Of a DNA stretch of 64,000 nucleotides, positions 38,675 to 52,932 are shown in pieces. Source of the DNA: Polyodon spathula (lineage: Eukaryota > Chordata > Actinopteri > Acipenseriformes > Polyodontidae); the NCBI RefSeq assembly GCF_017654505.1, contig NC_054534.1:25644189-25708188 (forward strand), given 5' to 3'. The notes beneath the pieces are model-generated. The model was not told where the DNA came from. It did not search any database and was given only the letters and a program-made list of their open reading frames with translations. The position numbers were made by a program, and so were the translations under genes. Position 1 is the first letter of the stretch. Every line of letters starts with the position of its first letter.

Positions 38675-40699
38675 TCAATTATAATGAAGCAGAGTGTCCT
38701 GTGCTTTACACTTTTATAGAGAGATGTTACTGTTCATGTTCCCTCTGAAATAACACCAGTAAAGATCATTTGGGAATATTTCTGTGTAAATAAATGTGAC
38801 ACAGCGAAAGTAGGCAGGCCCCTACTAGTCCGGCACCAAGGTTTGGTTATTAAAACTACCTTGTGAAAAACCTGCTCTGAACTGACTAGCTCAGGATGCA
38901 TAGTCATAAAGCATTTACCACTGTACTAAGAAAACAATATCTAATAGAACTATAAACAACTAGGGTCTATAGAAGCTCTTAACTTTCCTCCTGAGTTACT
39001 TATTTTAAGCTTTAGTAAAAAAAAAAAAAAAAAACTAATGTAAAAGGCAGTCCATAGCATTAGTGACAAGAGATATGTGACATGCAGACAGACAGGCAGA
39101 CTCCAGACATACCACATATTCACAGGCCTTTGAGAGTATACCTTGGAAACTTTTTTTCCTGCCGCTCTGTGGCATAAATAAAAACATAACTGTTAAATAA
39201 CAATTAAAAAAAAAAAGTTTCTTCAATAGCTGTTTATTTGACATGTACAGAAGCAATTTTGGAAAGGAATATCAGAATATTAGAATTAAAATTAATAAAG
39301 GATCTATGAATGTCCATTCCATGACTATTGCACTACTGTCGAAATCCTCTATAACAACTTATGTAAGAAGCTACAGGTAAAAGAAATGATTTGGACTGTA
39401 GACAGCTGGATGCATTTTGATTCATTATGGTAATTGTTACAATGACCCTTGTTACAGCTAGCCCTGGTGTCCCCTATTGGAAAGCAAAGAACCAAGAAAA
39501 AAAAGAGACCAGTGGTATTGTTGCTCGTGTCATAAGACGTACAGTAAAAAAAACAGATTTTAAAACCTTGGAAACTGTAACAATCACTTGAAGTAATTAT
39601 GCAAATGTGTAAAGAAGCAGATTGGATATGAAGGACATAAAGTTACATTTGTAGCCTTTTCTTTCATAAGCATTGCACACAGCAGCATTGTGTTGTAAAA
39701 GTCCTGTAAGTGAATAAATTGCACATTAAGTCTTTCTGTTGTTTCTGAGATTTACCCTGACATGATCCCTTTATCGGAAAAGGACACAGGCTTGAGTGTA
39801 TCCCTCATAACAGCGTTCTAAGTTGGAAGCACGTGCCAAGTCGGAAGCATATGAGCATCGTTTGCTGTACACTTTGTTTAAATTTCATTGTAACTATTGT
39901 CTTTAAAAGGGAATAAAAAGATCATTCATGGTTTCAATGTGTCTTTTATAACTCTATTCTCTGATGCATGGCAACTGTGCTTGTTTAAACCAGTGCAGAG
40001 CCTTCAGTGTAATACTCTCTGCACCAAATTACACAAATAATATAATGATTCAAAGCTTGCTGTTTTTTCCTTTTTTTAAGTTTCTAAAACAGTAGAAAAA
40101 AAGTTGATTTGCATACAGTGTTGGTGTTTGCAACTACTGTACTATTCGGTATTGGGCACATTCACAAAAAAAGCTAATCTTTCCAAAGCTTAATTAAGTT
40201 TAAGCACCAAAAAACTGTATTAGCATTAAATGTAGTAACTCTGTTTCGGAAGTTGTACAATTTTTATGCTACCTTAAAAAATAAGGACTGGGTGTGAGAA
40301 CAATTACCATTACCCAATAGAGGATGAATGTCATTACCGAGGATTTCGTTTACCAGTAATGTGTTTTCATAATACAATGTGTTAGACATTTACACAGACA
40401 ACACATTGTTTCATCAGATCTTTTTTCATGAAGAAAACATATTTTTCCTGAACAACACTTGAAAAAAAAGGAAAACAAGTTGAGCTGTGTATAGAGAGTA
40501 ACTGGAAAGATTGGGTGTGCAAGATACTTTTCATCAAATTCTGCAGTACCTGCACAGCTTTACACTGATACTGTCAAACTCAAATACAAGAATGCATGTG
40601 TTGAGCAAAACAATGTAATAGTGTTGAAATTCAGTTAAATACAATGACTTAATCAAATGAAAACCTGTACCAGGTTTGGAAACAAGACTCCAACTTTGT

Positions 40700-40844
40700 A
40701 GCAGTTTTAGCCATTCCTGGTTTTGCTATGAATTTAATAAGACACACCAGAGCTAGTTACCTATGCACTGGTGCAAATCAAGTACATAATAAAACATGGA
40801 ATGGGTGGAACTGCTATGCAATAGGAATCTTATTTCCATCCCTG
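40700..40844. mobile_element. Palindromic MITE-like element, copy 2
   Basis: Same family as 37936-38108, in the other orientation. The arms contain GCAGTTTTAGCCATTCCTGG and GGAATGGGTGGAACTGCTAT. The outer left end is missing. Confidence 0.55.
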
Positions 40845-43800
40845 CTGTTCTGGCATACTAAATAAGGTTTTAAAGGGCACATTAGTGTCAATTGATTCCT
40901 CTGTCAAGCTTTTTATAAAATTTGTTTCAGGTGGTATATTATTAAAAGAGAATGGAAATCAATTTGCTATAACGTTTGTCTACTTGTTCTATTGTTTTGG
41001 CCATGAATGAAAACCAACCTCACGTTAATACCTGAATTACTCAGCATAACAGAAGATCCAGATCAATGAACACTGCACACTACAGCTTTGTGGCATTCAA
41101 TCTGTGGTATCAATATACTTGACCTTACAAGTTCTGCCTATATGAAACACCCAGCCCTAAAACTTAACAGAAACTGGGATGCAGTAAGCTACAATATTGT
41201 ATCTACAGCCTGTACCTTTCCCATTGATTGAGCAAAAACGAAATGAAGAGCAAGCCATTTTTGTCCCTAGATTTAATTGGTGGAGTGGCCTTCCATTCAC
41301 CAAGAACACTAGCTCTGGGGCAAGTTAGTAAGTGACTTCTTTCTACCCTGTTATTGTTAAGTATACAGGTTGTTTATTTCCTACATTTCCTGACACCTCC
41401 GAAATTGGCCACCACTTCCTGTTGTTGTTGTTGTGTCTGCCCCAAACAGGATTTTAACAAACTGGACTTCGTCAAGTGACACACGTCATGATAGGACAGT
41501 CAAGGCAGCTCAAGACACTGAGTTTCCGGCTGTGTTATCCAAATTCTTTCCTGAGTCTAACCAATCCTATTGTAAACAATCAAGCTCTATCTGGAAGCTT
41601 CTTTGAAGATATATCTTTTTTTAATTGTTACGGTTTAGTTTAAGGGATACTGTTAACAGCTAGCTTACTGACATCAGACCCTCCGGATTAGCAGTCCTGT
41701 ATTGATCATTGAAAAAAGGTTTTATTTGTTTAAAATCACATTGAAAGATGCTACTGTAGTAATGTTTAGCAAAGGAGATCATGTTTTATTGCATTATACC
41801 TGGAAGGGAACATGATTAAAAAATACAGATACATTACAAACTTCTTTACTTAGCACTATGTTTACTTAAGTGCTGTTTGTAACTACTGTTTTTGAAGCAA
41901 TATTAAAATAGCCCTAGCCCTAATTTAAAAATGTCCATAAATTCAAGACAATTTTTGTTTTTTCTTTATTCTGTTCTAACGTCCGCTACGGCACAGGTTC
42001 TTATTTTTAGCTTCCTATTCCCGGGATCTTATTTTGTTCTTATTTTGGACTTTCCTTTACTTCCTTTGTTGTTTCCCTTTGTAATGTGTTTCCTAATATA
42101 ACTAACGCTGTCCTTGTGCAGCAAGCAGATATACTCTTATTGGAAAGATAAGAAAAAATGAAGGAATCTTTTCAGCCACCACCAGCAATATGCCAATGTC
42201 AACATCATGATCAATATTGGTTTTATTAAACATCTTTCATGCCATACATAACCAAGTGAAAAAGCAATGTAAAAACAGTCTGGATTATGTTGAAATACTT
42301 TGCTGTGATACAGACCTCTCAGGATACAGCAAAGTAATACGATCCTTGCAGCACTGCAGGGTCATCTTTGAGTCTTTAAGGTGCATTATAAAGAACAGTG
42401 TTGACTGGTACAGTTTAGAGGATTGTCCAGTTATGTAGAACGTGGGGAGTGTGTGGTTAAAAAAGTAATAATTAACGCTTTAAAATATTTGCCTTTATTA
42501 ACATTGTCACAGGTCCCACTTGTATTGTGCTGAGAATCTTCTTAAATTCAGGACATGCAGATATTTCAGATACATCATTATAGATAAAGCGCTACATCCT
42601 GGTTCCTTTGCTGTATGGTAAGTCAAATGGTCTGGTTGCAGCTAGACCATTGGAGACAGTTTGAACTACAACACATGATGCGAATTAAGGTCCAGGAAAC
42701 AGCAACTTTGGATCTATAGCATTGCCTGTTTAATGGTTGCATAAGCATTAAATACAAGCAAATAATAAAACTACAAGGACTAAGGACTGCTTTTTGAAGA
42801 GTGTTTATAACTATTTATAAATATAAAGTTAAACATATATATCTTTTTTTTTTAAAACAAGAATACACTTCAATATTGCCAGTGCTAACAGGGTTAGAAT
42901 ATTGTGAAACCTTGGTTAGCACTCTTTGTAACAATGAATAAAAAGATAAGCGGTCAATGACACCTAGATTTTCTGGCCATTTAGGGTTTAGCTTGTGATT
43001 TTATATGTATTTGTACTCCATTCACTATAGCATTCATTTTGCCTAAAAAAGAGCAGGGACTATGATTTCTCAATCCATTAATTGCACTTGTCTCTACCCT
43101 TCACATAAACGGGTTGAAGCAAGCAGCAGTTTTGAAAAATGCTTCTGCTAAGAACAAGCATGACTGAAAGCTTAAGGGAGGGAGAACAAAGTGATCTCAA
43201 ATGCCATGGAAACCAAAGTGAGAAAAAAAGAAGAAAAACGTCCAGCAGGGAATGTATGCCTGTTTAAAATGTTCTGTTGCATTTCATACCATGGTTTTAC
43301 AGTAAGCATACAGAGGAGGCCATTTGTCCCATCAGTGTTCTTCTCTAAGTCTACACCAGTGCATTTTACAACATCATCACAGCCACACTTGATTTGTACT
43401 CTTTGCTTTTGACTTCTGTATATAGTAAAGCATTGAGTTTTCCTTTTTAATTGCTTCCCCACCCTGTCTGGTAACTAACATCATACATCGTGGCTGGCTA
43501 GTTCGATACCACCCATTTGATATTTGGAGTTTTGTGAACTGAATGTGAAGCATAGTGTAAACCACAGACTTAGCAAATCAAATAAAATATACTTTCTTGG
43601 CAGCATTGCGTATTAGAACAGAATATGAACAACATTAATCGACAATTGTACTCTATGATTTGCTGCTCTTAGAAATCCCATCTAGGAAATTTTGGGGTTA
43701 GGTGGTCTACACATCTCAGGCTGGAAATGTCAAACATCTTATAGAGCTGGCAAAAAGGCATGTATTAAAAACTATAGGAATGCATTTCTTTGGTGCTGCA

Positions 43801-46800
43801 TGTACTGAATTACCACCACCACCCCAGAACATGGTTAAAAGTAAGTCAGTATTGGATTCTCTCTCACTCCCGATGTTAATTTTAAATGAACAGGCACTAA
43901 AACTGGTGGTAATTCTGTTCAACAATGGAGTGCCACTTCACATTCCGAACCAGGTATTTACTAAGGACTGGGCTAGTAGGACAAAAAATGAGGTCATTGG
44001 AACATGAGCTATTATTAGGAACAATTTAATATTTTCCGTTCACATTATGCCAGATTGAAATGATATACTGTGAATATCCGGCAATCAATGTAGAATAACA
44101 AGTTTCAGGGCCAGAGTGTCCTGGTGGCGAGACTTGGTGATAAGATAAACTTGAGGGGTGGTGTTAATATGGTTCAAATGTGTATACAGTATAATTCCCT
44201 TGAGAACAGAGAAGCAGGGAGATTGCAAATAAACAAAGGCATATCAATAACAGGAAACTGTTGGTGAGAAATACACTTTTTCTTCCTGTTGATGCACGTC
44301 ACCACCGCCTTCGGAGACAAAGGTGCGTGAACAGCATGATAAATAAAAATGATTTAATGCACGCTGTTTCCACGATGTTTACTGTAAAACCACGAAAATG
44401 AATTGTTCATTAAAGGGACAAGTAAGTAAAAAATAGCAACACTCCCTGATTTTAGGAAATCAAGTGATGCCTGAGTCTATAAAAACAAGCCTGAGACCCA
44501 AACTAAGGAGAAAAAAGTTTATGACCTGTATATTACACCACCCATTATAAGCACTTGTTTCCCACAATTCCTAAAAAGCATAATCCTTTTAAAGAAAATA
44601 CCTCACCCAGAAACGGACGTGCATTCCTTATTGACTGAAACTGAACAGCCTCAACTGGAGTCTCCTGTGTTTCAGATTCATTAATCACTCCAGTGGTTCT
44701 TTAGCTTTAAAAGAGCAACAGGTGTTTTTATTATGATATACTGCAGACTTGAGAAAGCTGTTCTTTGTTATACTATATACTAAACCTTTCATTCCTACTT
44801 TGAATAATATAGAATTAGCAGACAGGTGGTATGAATAAGCAAGTAGACATGATTTTGTTTGACTGGAACACTTTTTGCTCACCTGGTAAAGGCACATCAC
44901 CATGGTGTGCAGGGGGAGTCATACAGTCAGGTCTTGGCTCTGGTGCGCCCATCAATTAAGGAGGCAAAATCATCAGGGCCTTTCCTTAGTGACCTACTGT
45001 GGACCTTACTGGCCAGCACCCGGTGAGGTCAAGCGGACACCTTTGCTCTCCAACATCCACTGTCAAGCTCCTGTGCGTAAAGACAATTGGCTTAGCTGTG
45101 TGATCAGAAGGGGCCCACTAACCTGCAGTTCTCCTGAACTGTTGTGGATAAAAGCTGCCAGGAGGTTACATAATTGGACATTCAAAATTTGAGGGAAAAT
45201 ATTAAAATAAAGGAAGCCTTACGCCAGTCTATAGAAGTTTCATGAAATCAAACAGAGTTGAAGTTTTGTGAACAGAATGCATCATTTTAAACAGAATGAT
45301 TTTGTAATTTTCAGTATTACTAAAGGATCAGCTATACTAGATTCAAATTTAGCTGTCTTAATAAACAAGGTTTGTGATGAACTGGTGGTTTTATTTGTGC
45401 TGCAGTGTCTTAAAATGGAGGAGCATGTTGTTTAGCTGAAACCTGAGACTGAAGTGGTTCGCAAAAGGAACAGTTGTAATAATATTGAAAAAACATACAG
45501 AGAGACAGGGACCCCAATATCTGTTTTCCTTTATGCATAATAACATTTAATCATTTCAAAATTTCAATGCAAATAACTTTTAACCTGAATTAATGTCACA
45601 CTTCCAACCAAAATGTTCAAAAATAAATAAAACTGCTACAAATAGAAATAAGAAATGCATCAGATTGTGTAGTGCTGACACCTCAGATTAAGTGACCGCC
45701 ACACTCCAGCTTTAAGCTGCAAATCAAATTCTGACATTTTCTGTAACATGTTTTGGTACAGTATACTTGTGGATATGTTGACCCACAGCAGTACCAAACT
45801 AGAAACAAAGGAGCAAAGGGACGCTAGAGCACCCTTAAAAAAATGATAAGCTGCTTTAAGGTATATAAAGCCCATGCAAAACAAGGCAACATTTTCTGGC
45901 AAAGTTTTTTAAGTAATGCTTGTATGGGCCATTTTATCCAGTAAGCAACAACCTCAAAGGGCAGGAAATACAGTTTTAGGCTGAAAATATCAGATACCAG
46001 TAAAATATTTGAAGACAAAAGAAACGTGGTGCTAACAGTTTCTCGTACTGTTTACGTTTGCTACAGTTCTGTCTGTGCTGTTTATGTTGTTGTCTGGAAA
46101 GTACTCGTCTCAGAATGTTTCAATTACAGCAGTGATGATTGAGCAAGAATTTAATCCCTCTCTGCTAAAAATGTAACCACATGATGTCATTTTCAATTTT
46201 TGCCTAAATATAAGTTAGCTGTAGTTTTAAGTTGTAAAGACTATATTTTTCTGAGTGTAACTCTCTTAACAATATCTAACATTTCTTGTATATTTTGTAG
46301 TATTCTGTAAGTACAGATGAAACTCGTGGTTTAGTTAGTATAGTTCTGGTACTGAATAGCAAGGTTCTCCCCATCTTGAAAAAGATAGAACACAACTTTT
46401 TAGACATAATATGATCAACATTAATCAGTAATTACAATTGCCTGTTCTAATATCAATTATGATTGATGTATATCAGAAGTCTAGTAGAAGGCCTGTAAAG
46501 ATTGGAAACATCCATCAGTCAGAGACATATGAATCTGTACAAAAATCCAGATATGACAGATCCCTACACTTTACCAACCAACAATATAAGTAAAATAATC
46601 ACAGTAATGTTTTAATGTTTAGTCTGATCAGCCTAACTGCATTCTTATCTTAATTTAAATGTATTGACAGCAAGCGACAAAAGTTCTTACTATGATAATT
46701 ATGGCTGCTAAAAAATTTGTTCCAGTATTTCTTTTTACTAGTTTCACCAGCAATTTGATTTGATCCCATCTCAGTAAGAATATAATAGAGAAGGCAAATG

Positions 46801-47496
46801 ATTATATTGTGCTGCACCTTCTTCATGTAACGGATTACTTTTGTGAATATGGTAACCTAGCCTTTATGCCTCTGGACTGCTCAGCGCTTGATTTACTTCT
46901 TTATATTGTTTAATACGCCTTGAGTGAAATGAAAGCTTTTAAAATGTCTTCAATAATGTATTGTATTTCAGATTCCACAGTCCTCTGTCCCTCTATCAGT
47001 CAGCAATTGCTTCTGACCACATATACATTAATCAGAGGATGTCTTCTGTGTGTAACCTTGATGAAGAAAATGGTCTTTGGTTTTGCAGTTGTAGTCGCAG
47101 GTTGGCATTCAATTGATCCAACCATTCAGGAACACACTGTTGTAGCTCTTTTGTATAAAATCATCTGATTTTATTTAGGCAGCAACCTGAAAGTGTGTTT
47201 ATGACAGAGTATTGAAACAAACTGATATGGTATTTTCCAACATCTAACCATAACTTATACAGAGGACAAGACTGACTTACCTAAACTCCTGATTGTTAAC
47301 CATGGATAACCAATTTGTTCTTGAACAGGAAACATGTTTTAAGAAAGCGAACTTGTGTGGTTGTAATTTGACATTTATTTGATTAAATACAGCCTAAATA
47401 GTGCATACTGCAGAATACCCCACAGGAGTTAATATTGTGTGCCTGGGGTCAGTTGTGTCAGGATGCCACATACAATCATTGTTGGGGTTCCCTTTC

Positions 47497-47604
<108 letters not shown>

Positions 47605-48475
47605 TGGCTGTATGAGAATGCCTATATAAAGTAACGAGACTCGTGGTTCCAGATAATACAGGATATATACTATATCTATATATAGTTTCATTAAAACTAT
47701 ACAGTATTGGTGGCTCCCAACATATAGCCTTCAGTAGTCAATCAATTGGGTCTACTGTATAAAAATGAGTTTCATCATTGCTTGGCGTAGCTCTGTATAT
47801 GGATTTAGAATGGTGTGATGCCATCATGATTATGAATGATATAGCTACAAAAAAAGTGTGATTGTCACATTCAGTCCAATGGACCTTCCAATTAAACATA
47901 AAACACGCAATTTGCAGTTTTGTGTGTGTAGTACACTATGTGACCAGGTCTCTCACTCGTGTGGCTGACCCTCACTGCCGGTTAGTTGCTATTAGTCATT
48001 TAGCCCTTCCCATGCTTAGCCCATGTTTATTATATGCCTTTACCACATTTTGTTAATTTCCGCCATGATATCCACCTGCAGTACACTTTCATAAGGGCCA
48101 TTCTTTCAGTTCTGCAAATGCAGATCTCCTCCCTGTGCTGTTTATGCTGAGGGACACAGCACTTCTTCAGTTGCTTTGCACCGTGTTGCTGGAACACCCA
48201 TGAAGGCATTATTAGCATTTTGCACCAGTATGTGTTAAAATCTCTCAAAACCAAAAACAGCTGCTGAACTGAATGTGTTTTAGATCTTTGAATGTCTATC
48301 TGTTGCCACCTAGTGGAGAGCAGTGAAACAGTTATCTGGTATCCCTGCCTTCGCAAGTAAACTGAAGAAACAATTGCACTAATTCAGTTGCACTGGTATA
48401 TAAACAGGTCCTCATAGTTATTGTAATATGTATGTGCATGTATGTGTGACACGTACATACACACATATAGGGATA

Positions 48476-48548
48476 TATACTATATATATAATATATATAT
48501 ATAGATAATTATATAATATATATAATATATATATATATATTATAAATA
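48476..48548. repeat. Imperfect AT-rich repeat
   Basis: Runs of TATATA interrupted by AA and GA, with several short palindromes. Confidence 0.85.
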
Positions 48549-49928
48549 TTGCAGATGCATATTTCACAATGTTTTATATATACTGTGTGTTAATAGACTC
48601 ATATGTACTAAATTGGGCTCTTTATGCGGCAAACTACTGCCACTTAGTGTGGGTCCTTCAGTGAAATGCTACAAGCTGGTATTTATGTATGTGTCTTAGC
48701 CTCTCAGCTGTCTGTATTGTTTATAACTGAATTCCTCAGTTGCAACCAATCAGCGGTGAGAACTGCCCTGCATGAGAGGACATCTTGTTATTTCTATTAT
48801 GAAAGGAGCTTCTTCTCTCAGTCTCATACTTGGAAACACAATGCTAAACCAATGAGGGATAAAGATATAAAGAAAACGTGTGACATATACCACACTGCAT
48901 TGTTCATTTTAGTTCTCAGATTTCTGTGATATAGTCTTTAAAGGAATGTTATACACTTGTCTATGAAGGTGATCGTTCATTAGTAACGCATTGCAGAAAA
49001 TGTATTGATCAAGTACAACTTGCAGGATACACTTAGGGCAGCAGTTAAGCCAAGTTGCCAACAATACCTGGTTGTCTCCCAGCACTAGCATACAACTTGG
49101 CAGAGATTCATACCATGAGAGATCTAGTATAGCCTTATACTCCATATATGGGATTTCACTTTTGTTGCTGAAGTAACTTACAAAAAATAGATGGTGAGTA
49201 AGTAGATTCAAGAAAATGCACAGAGTCCTTTTCTTCAGTCAGTTGCCAGGTTTATTGAGAGATGCAGGGAGTCTGGTCCAGGGTACAGGACAAACACAAT
49301 ACTCATCATTACAATGTTTGCATGACATTAAATACCCTTCTGTATAGATGGTCCACCTCCCCTTTCTCTGACACTTAACCAATGGTCAAGGTACAACACA
49401 TTATTCTGTTAATTTAGTGTGTGTGTGTGTGTCTGTATGTATGTGTGTGTGTGTGTAGTCTAGTGTGACAACCTCTGAACTCAGTGTATTCTTCACACTC
49501 CTGGAGAAAAAAGGTCCATAAATCTGTCCCTTTGATCCCAGTGGCATTATCTCTTTCAATCTCTCTGAGAACCTCTGTGTCCAACGTCAGTCCCTGGGAG
49601 CCTTTTAGCCCCTTTATGCTTTGCATTCCAAAGTCTTACAGCCTGGCCCCTTCTGGTCCACAGCATTGTTATCTTTTTAGCTTGCAGTCAATGCTGGGCA
49701 AGAAGCTTGTAGACGCAATGTCTCTATCAATTGTAAGCAGTACATGCAATTTGAACCAAACAGTCTGCTATCTGCAATATTAGTCTCTTTTCAGAAAAAA
49801 ACACCAGTATAGCTCTGCCAGTCCACATGCGTAGCAAACTGCTAATCAATTCTCAATCCATGTTTTCCAACAATTGCCTTTAATATCTACAAGTTGGAAA
49901 TGTAGGACTTTATGGACACCATGTGTGT

Positions 49929-49990
49929 ATCTACAAAATATACAGTAACTGGTACATATATCTGCAAAATACACAGTAACTGGTACATGT
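49929..49990. repeat. Two-copy tandem repeat, unit about 31 bp
   Basis: Two nearly identical units, each containing CAGTAACTGGTACAT, in direct succession. Confidence 0.75.
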
Positions 49991-50536
49991 GTGTAACCTG
50001 CTTACAAAATGCTTTTCTACAAATCTAAGATATTTGCCTGCTTTTTGATGATTTCTGCATTTCACTGCAGGTTCAAATTTGATCCTTTTGTTTAGGTGCT
50101 GTAGTTGTCTAAATTCTGTTTTCTTTCAGTTGTATTTTACTGTCAGACACATGACAGAAAATGAAAGTGACAAGAGTTTTGTGTGTCATGTGTGGGTCAA
50201 TTTTGTGTTAATTTTAGTTCAGATTTCGGTGAGAGGCATAATAGGGAGCTGAGACCATGGCTGAAGACATTCTAATAAAACCTCTTCAACAGATGTGGTG
50301 GCATGTTTTGTCATCAGAAATCAAATATATAAAGCTACTTTACTACAATGACTCTCAAAACATTCACTATCTGAATTATCAACGGGTTACAGAAGCAACT
50401 TTAAAATCAACAAGGTCTGTTTGTTTTTTTTTTTTTTTCCCCAAACGACAAGCCTTAGCCATACAGCTAGATTTCTCATTCTTTTTTAGCCAACCCCACC
50501 AAGTGGACTTTCATGTTTTAAAAACACTAGAAAAGT

Positions 50537-50698
50537 GACTTTACCTGATGGATCCACTGTGGCTGGTAATAAGGATCTTTGATCCCTGCATGATAGACTC
50601 TACCATAGGGGTTGCTTTGCGCAATACCCAACGAAGGAGGTTGTGAAGGAGGTTGCTCCTGTTTGATGTTGGGAAATGAGGGAGCTTCCTGAGGTTCC
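50537..50698 (-). CDS. Candidate internal exon of unknown gene
   Basis: The segment is flanked on the minus strand by an acceptor (gatttag) and a donor (gtaaag) and stays open in two frames. One frame is Pro/Gln-rich with a SUMO-like IKQE and ends DPYYQPQWIHQ. The other reads NLLHNLLRWVLRKATP then GSKILITSHSGSI. I recognise neither. It may be an exon of a minus-strand gene or a domesticated repeat, and no partner exon was found nearby. Confidence 0.25.
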
Positions 50699-52106
50699 TA
50701 AATCTCAATGTGACTCACTAGAAATCCCCACAGCAGCACAACAAAATATAATACTAGCTGAAATATTACACTTCTCACAACTACATTTAAATGGTACTTT
50801 CCATGAATAAACTAACACACATGGTTTAACAATATTTATTACAGTACAACATACCCAGCTCAGTCACATTGAAAAAAAAATCTCAATACATTTTCTACAG
50901 ACTGACACATATCGGATCATCTTTTTGTCATATCTTGTTACTGATTTAGTTTGATGTGTGCAATTTATTTTGTATGCGACTGTCATTTAATTTCCATGTC
51001 ATTTTGCTCCAATGCCATAAGTGGTGTAAAGGAGGATGAATCCATCTTTTTGGAAATTGCATTTGCCATCAGCTGTGACTGGGCATTCCTCTGCTGCATT
51101 AATAGCATTCTAGTCCATTTTGGTTTTTTTTAGAAACCCATTTATTAAGCCAAAACAATATACTTCCTGTGTTACCTAGGATACCACCAACCTGACTCTC
51201 CACAGCCAGATGTCCCCTATGAGCAGCAAATAATGATGCATGTTTAATTTACCCATTAACTGCCATTATCTTCAATTTTTTTTAGCATTATTTAACTGGT
51301 ATCTACATCTTAATTCAATTTTCGCTTTAACTATTTTGTTATAAGCTACCCTAATTTTATTTACCGCAAAAGTTACATCTAAATGTAACTTTATTCTGCA
51401 AATATAACCCTTCAGGTACTTTCAAGATGCCTCACTATAAAATAAGAAACTGGAGCCTAAAAATGATCAATTTCTTGGTGTTTTCCTCCCCACAGTGATA
51501 ATAAAGCTTAATTTTCTTGAGCTTCATAGTCGGTGTGAAACTTCATTGGTCTGATTACGGCATGCCTACCGTGACTGCCCTCAAAATAAGACGCAACGCT
51601 TTGTAGCCAAAATAAGGGATTTACTTTTTTTTCGGTGTTCTGATTTTATCAAAGAAAATGTTATTAGGTACTTAATGGGTTAATATAACTTTGCTTGACA
51701 ATTAAGTGTTTATGATTTTGGTAAGTATTAAATGTATTCACTTTCATACTGCAGTTTATGTATGCCTATTCTGTAAATAAGTGAGGAAACTGTTAATAAC
51801 CAATTACAATGACATTTGAAGGCTTTAAGCTCAATTGACATGCTTTCGTCTGTTTAAAACAGTCAAGGGTCTGAGTCACTTCTTACAGCAGGTACTTAAC
51901 ACCTGCAAGTCCCGGACTTCAAACATGACATTGATTAGGGGGATGTACTCAGTCTGTTAATGAGAGGGGTTGGGACAACATCACTCTAAAGGGAAATGAC
52001 CTAAAAACTACCTGAAAGTAAGGCATGTAAACACAGCTTTCCCTTTACCTAGAATAGTATCAGATATCATAGTTTTAACCCCTTTTTTTTGTAAAGATGC
52101 TTCTTT

Positions 52107-52889
52107 ATCTATTACAAGTAAATATTTTGAAGGTTTGCAAGTCTTTGCGTATACGTTCATGCAGTGTTGTGTAGTTGCTTCTATTTCTGTCCATAAGATC
52201 CATGACGATAGCTGCGTGATCCACATCGGGTATCACGTTCAATGGCTCTTTTACAGATGCCATCAAAAGAGCGCTGGAAAAGCGCAGTCAAGATTCCACT
52301 GGCATCACTTTATCCTTGATCCCATGCAGCACAAAGAAAGGGGGTAACCTACACACAATACAACAGAGCTATCAAGACTGGATTCCAAATATTTTTTACA
52401 ACAGCAGAAAATCTTTTTTAAAAATGCACAGTGTTTAAATAACAATTACATTTATACTAGGCAGAAACATGAACATGGGACAATGTCGCTTTAAACTGTT
52501 GCCTTGCTTTGACAAATCAGACTTAAGACGTATTAATAAAAACATACCTGAAGAATAGATTTACTTCATCAAATGTTGTGCAATTTTGTTTTTGGTTAAA
52601 CTCTTTACTGCACTATACAGGCATCGTTGATTTAAATTGTTAAAATAAAGCCTGTGCACAATTACTGGATGTGTTTTTAATAGTTGTCTAAAAAAAGACA
52701 TAACAAATCTTAATTTTGTACTTGTACACATTTTTGCGTGGAGATAGTCTACATACAATACTCTACAGTAGCACCAACAAGTTTCAATATTCATTACCTA
52801 CAACCACGTTAAGTATGCTATCAAAACTTTTTTATACCAGACCATGCTGGACTAGGGCAGCGTATTGTACAGCTGGCTCTTTGAGCTAG

Positions 52890-52932
<43 letters not shown>

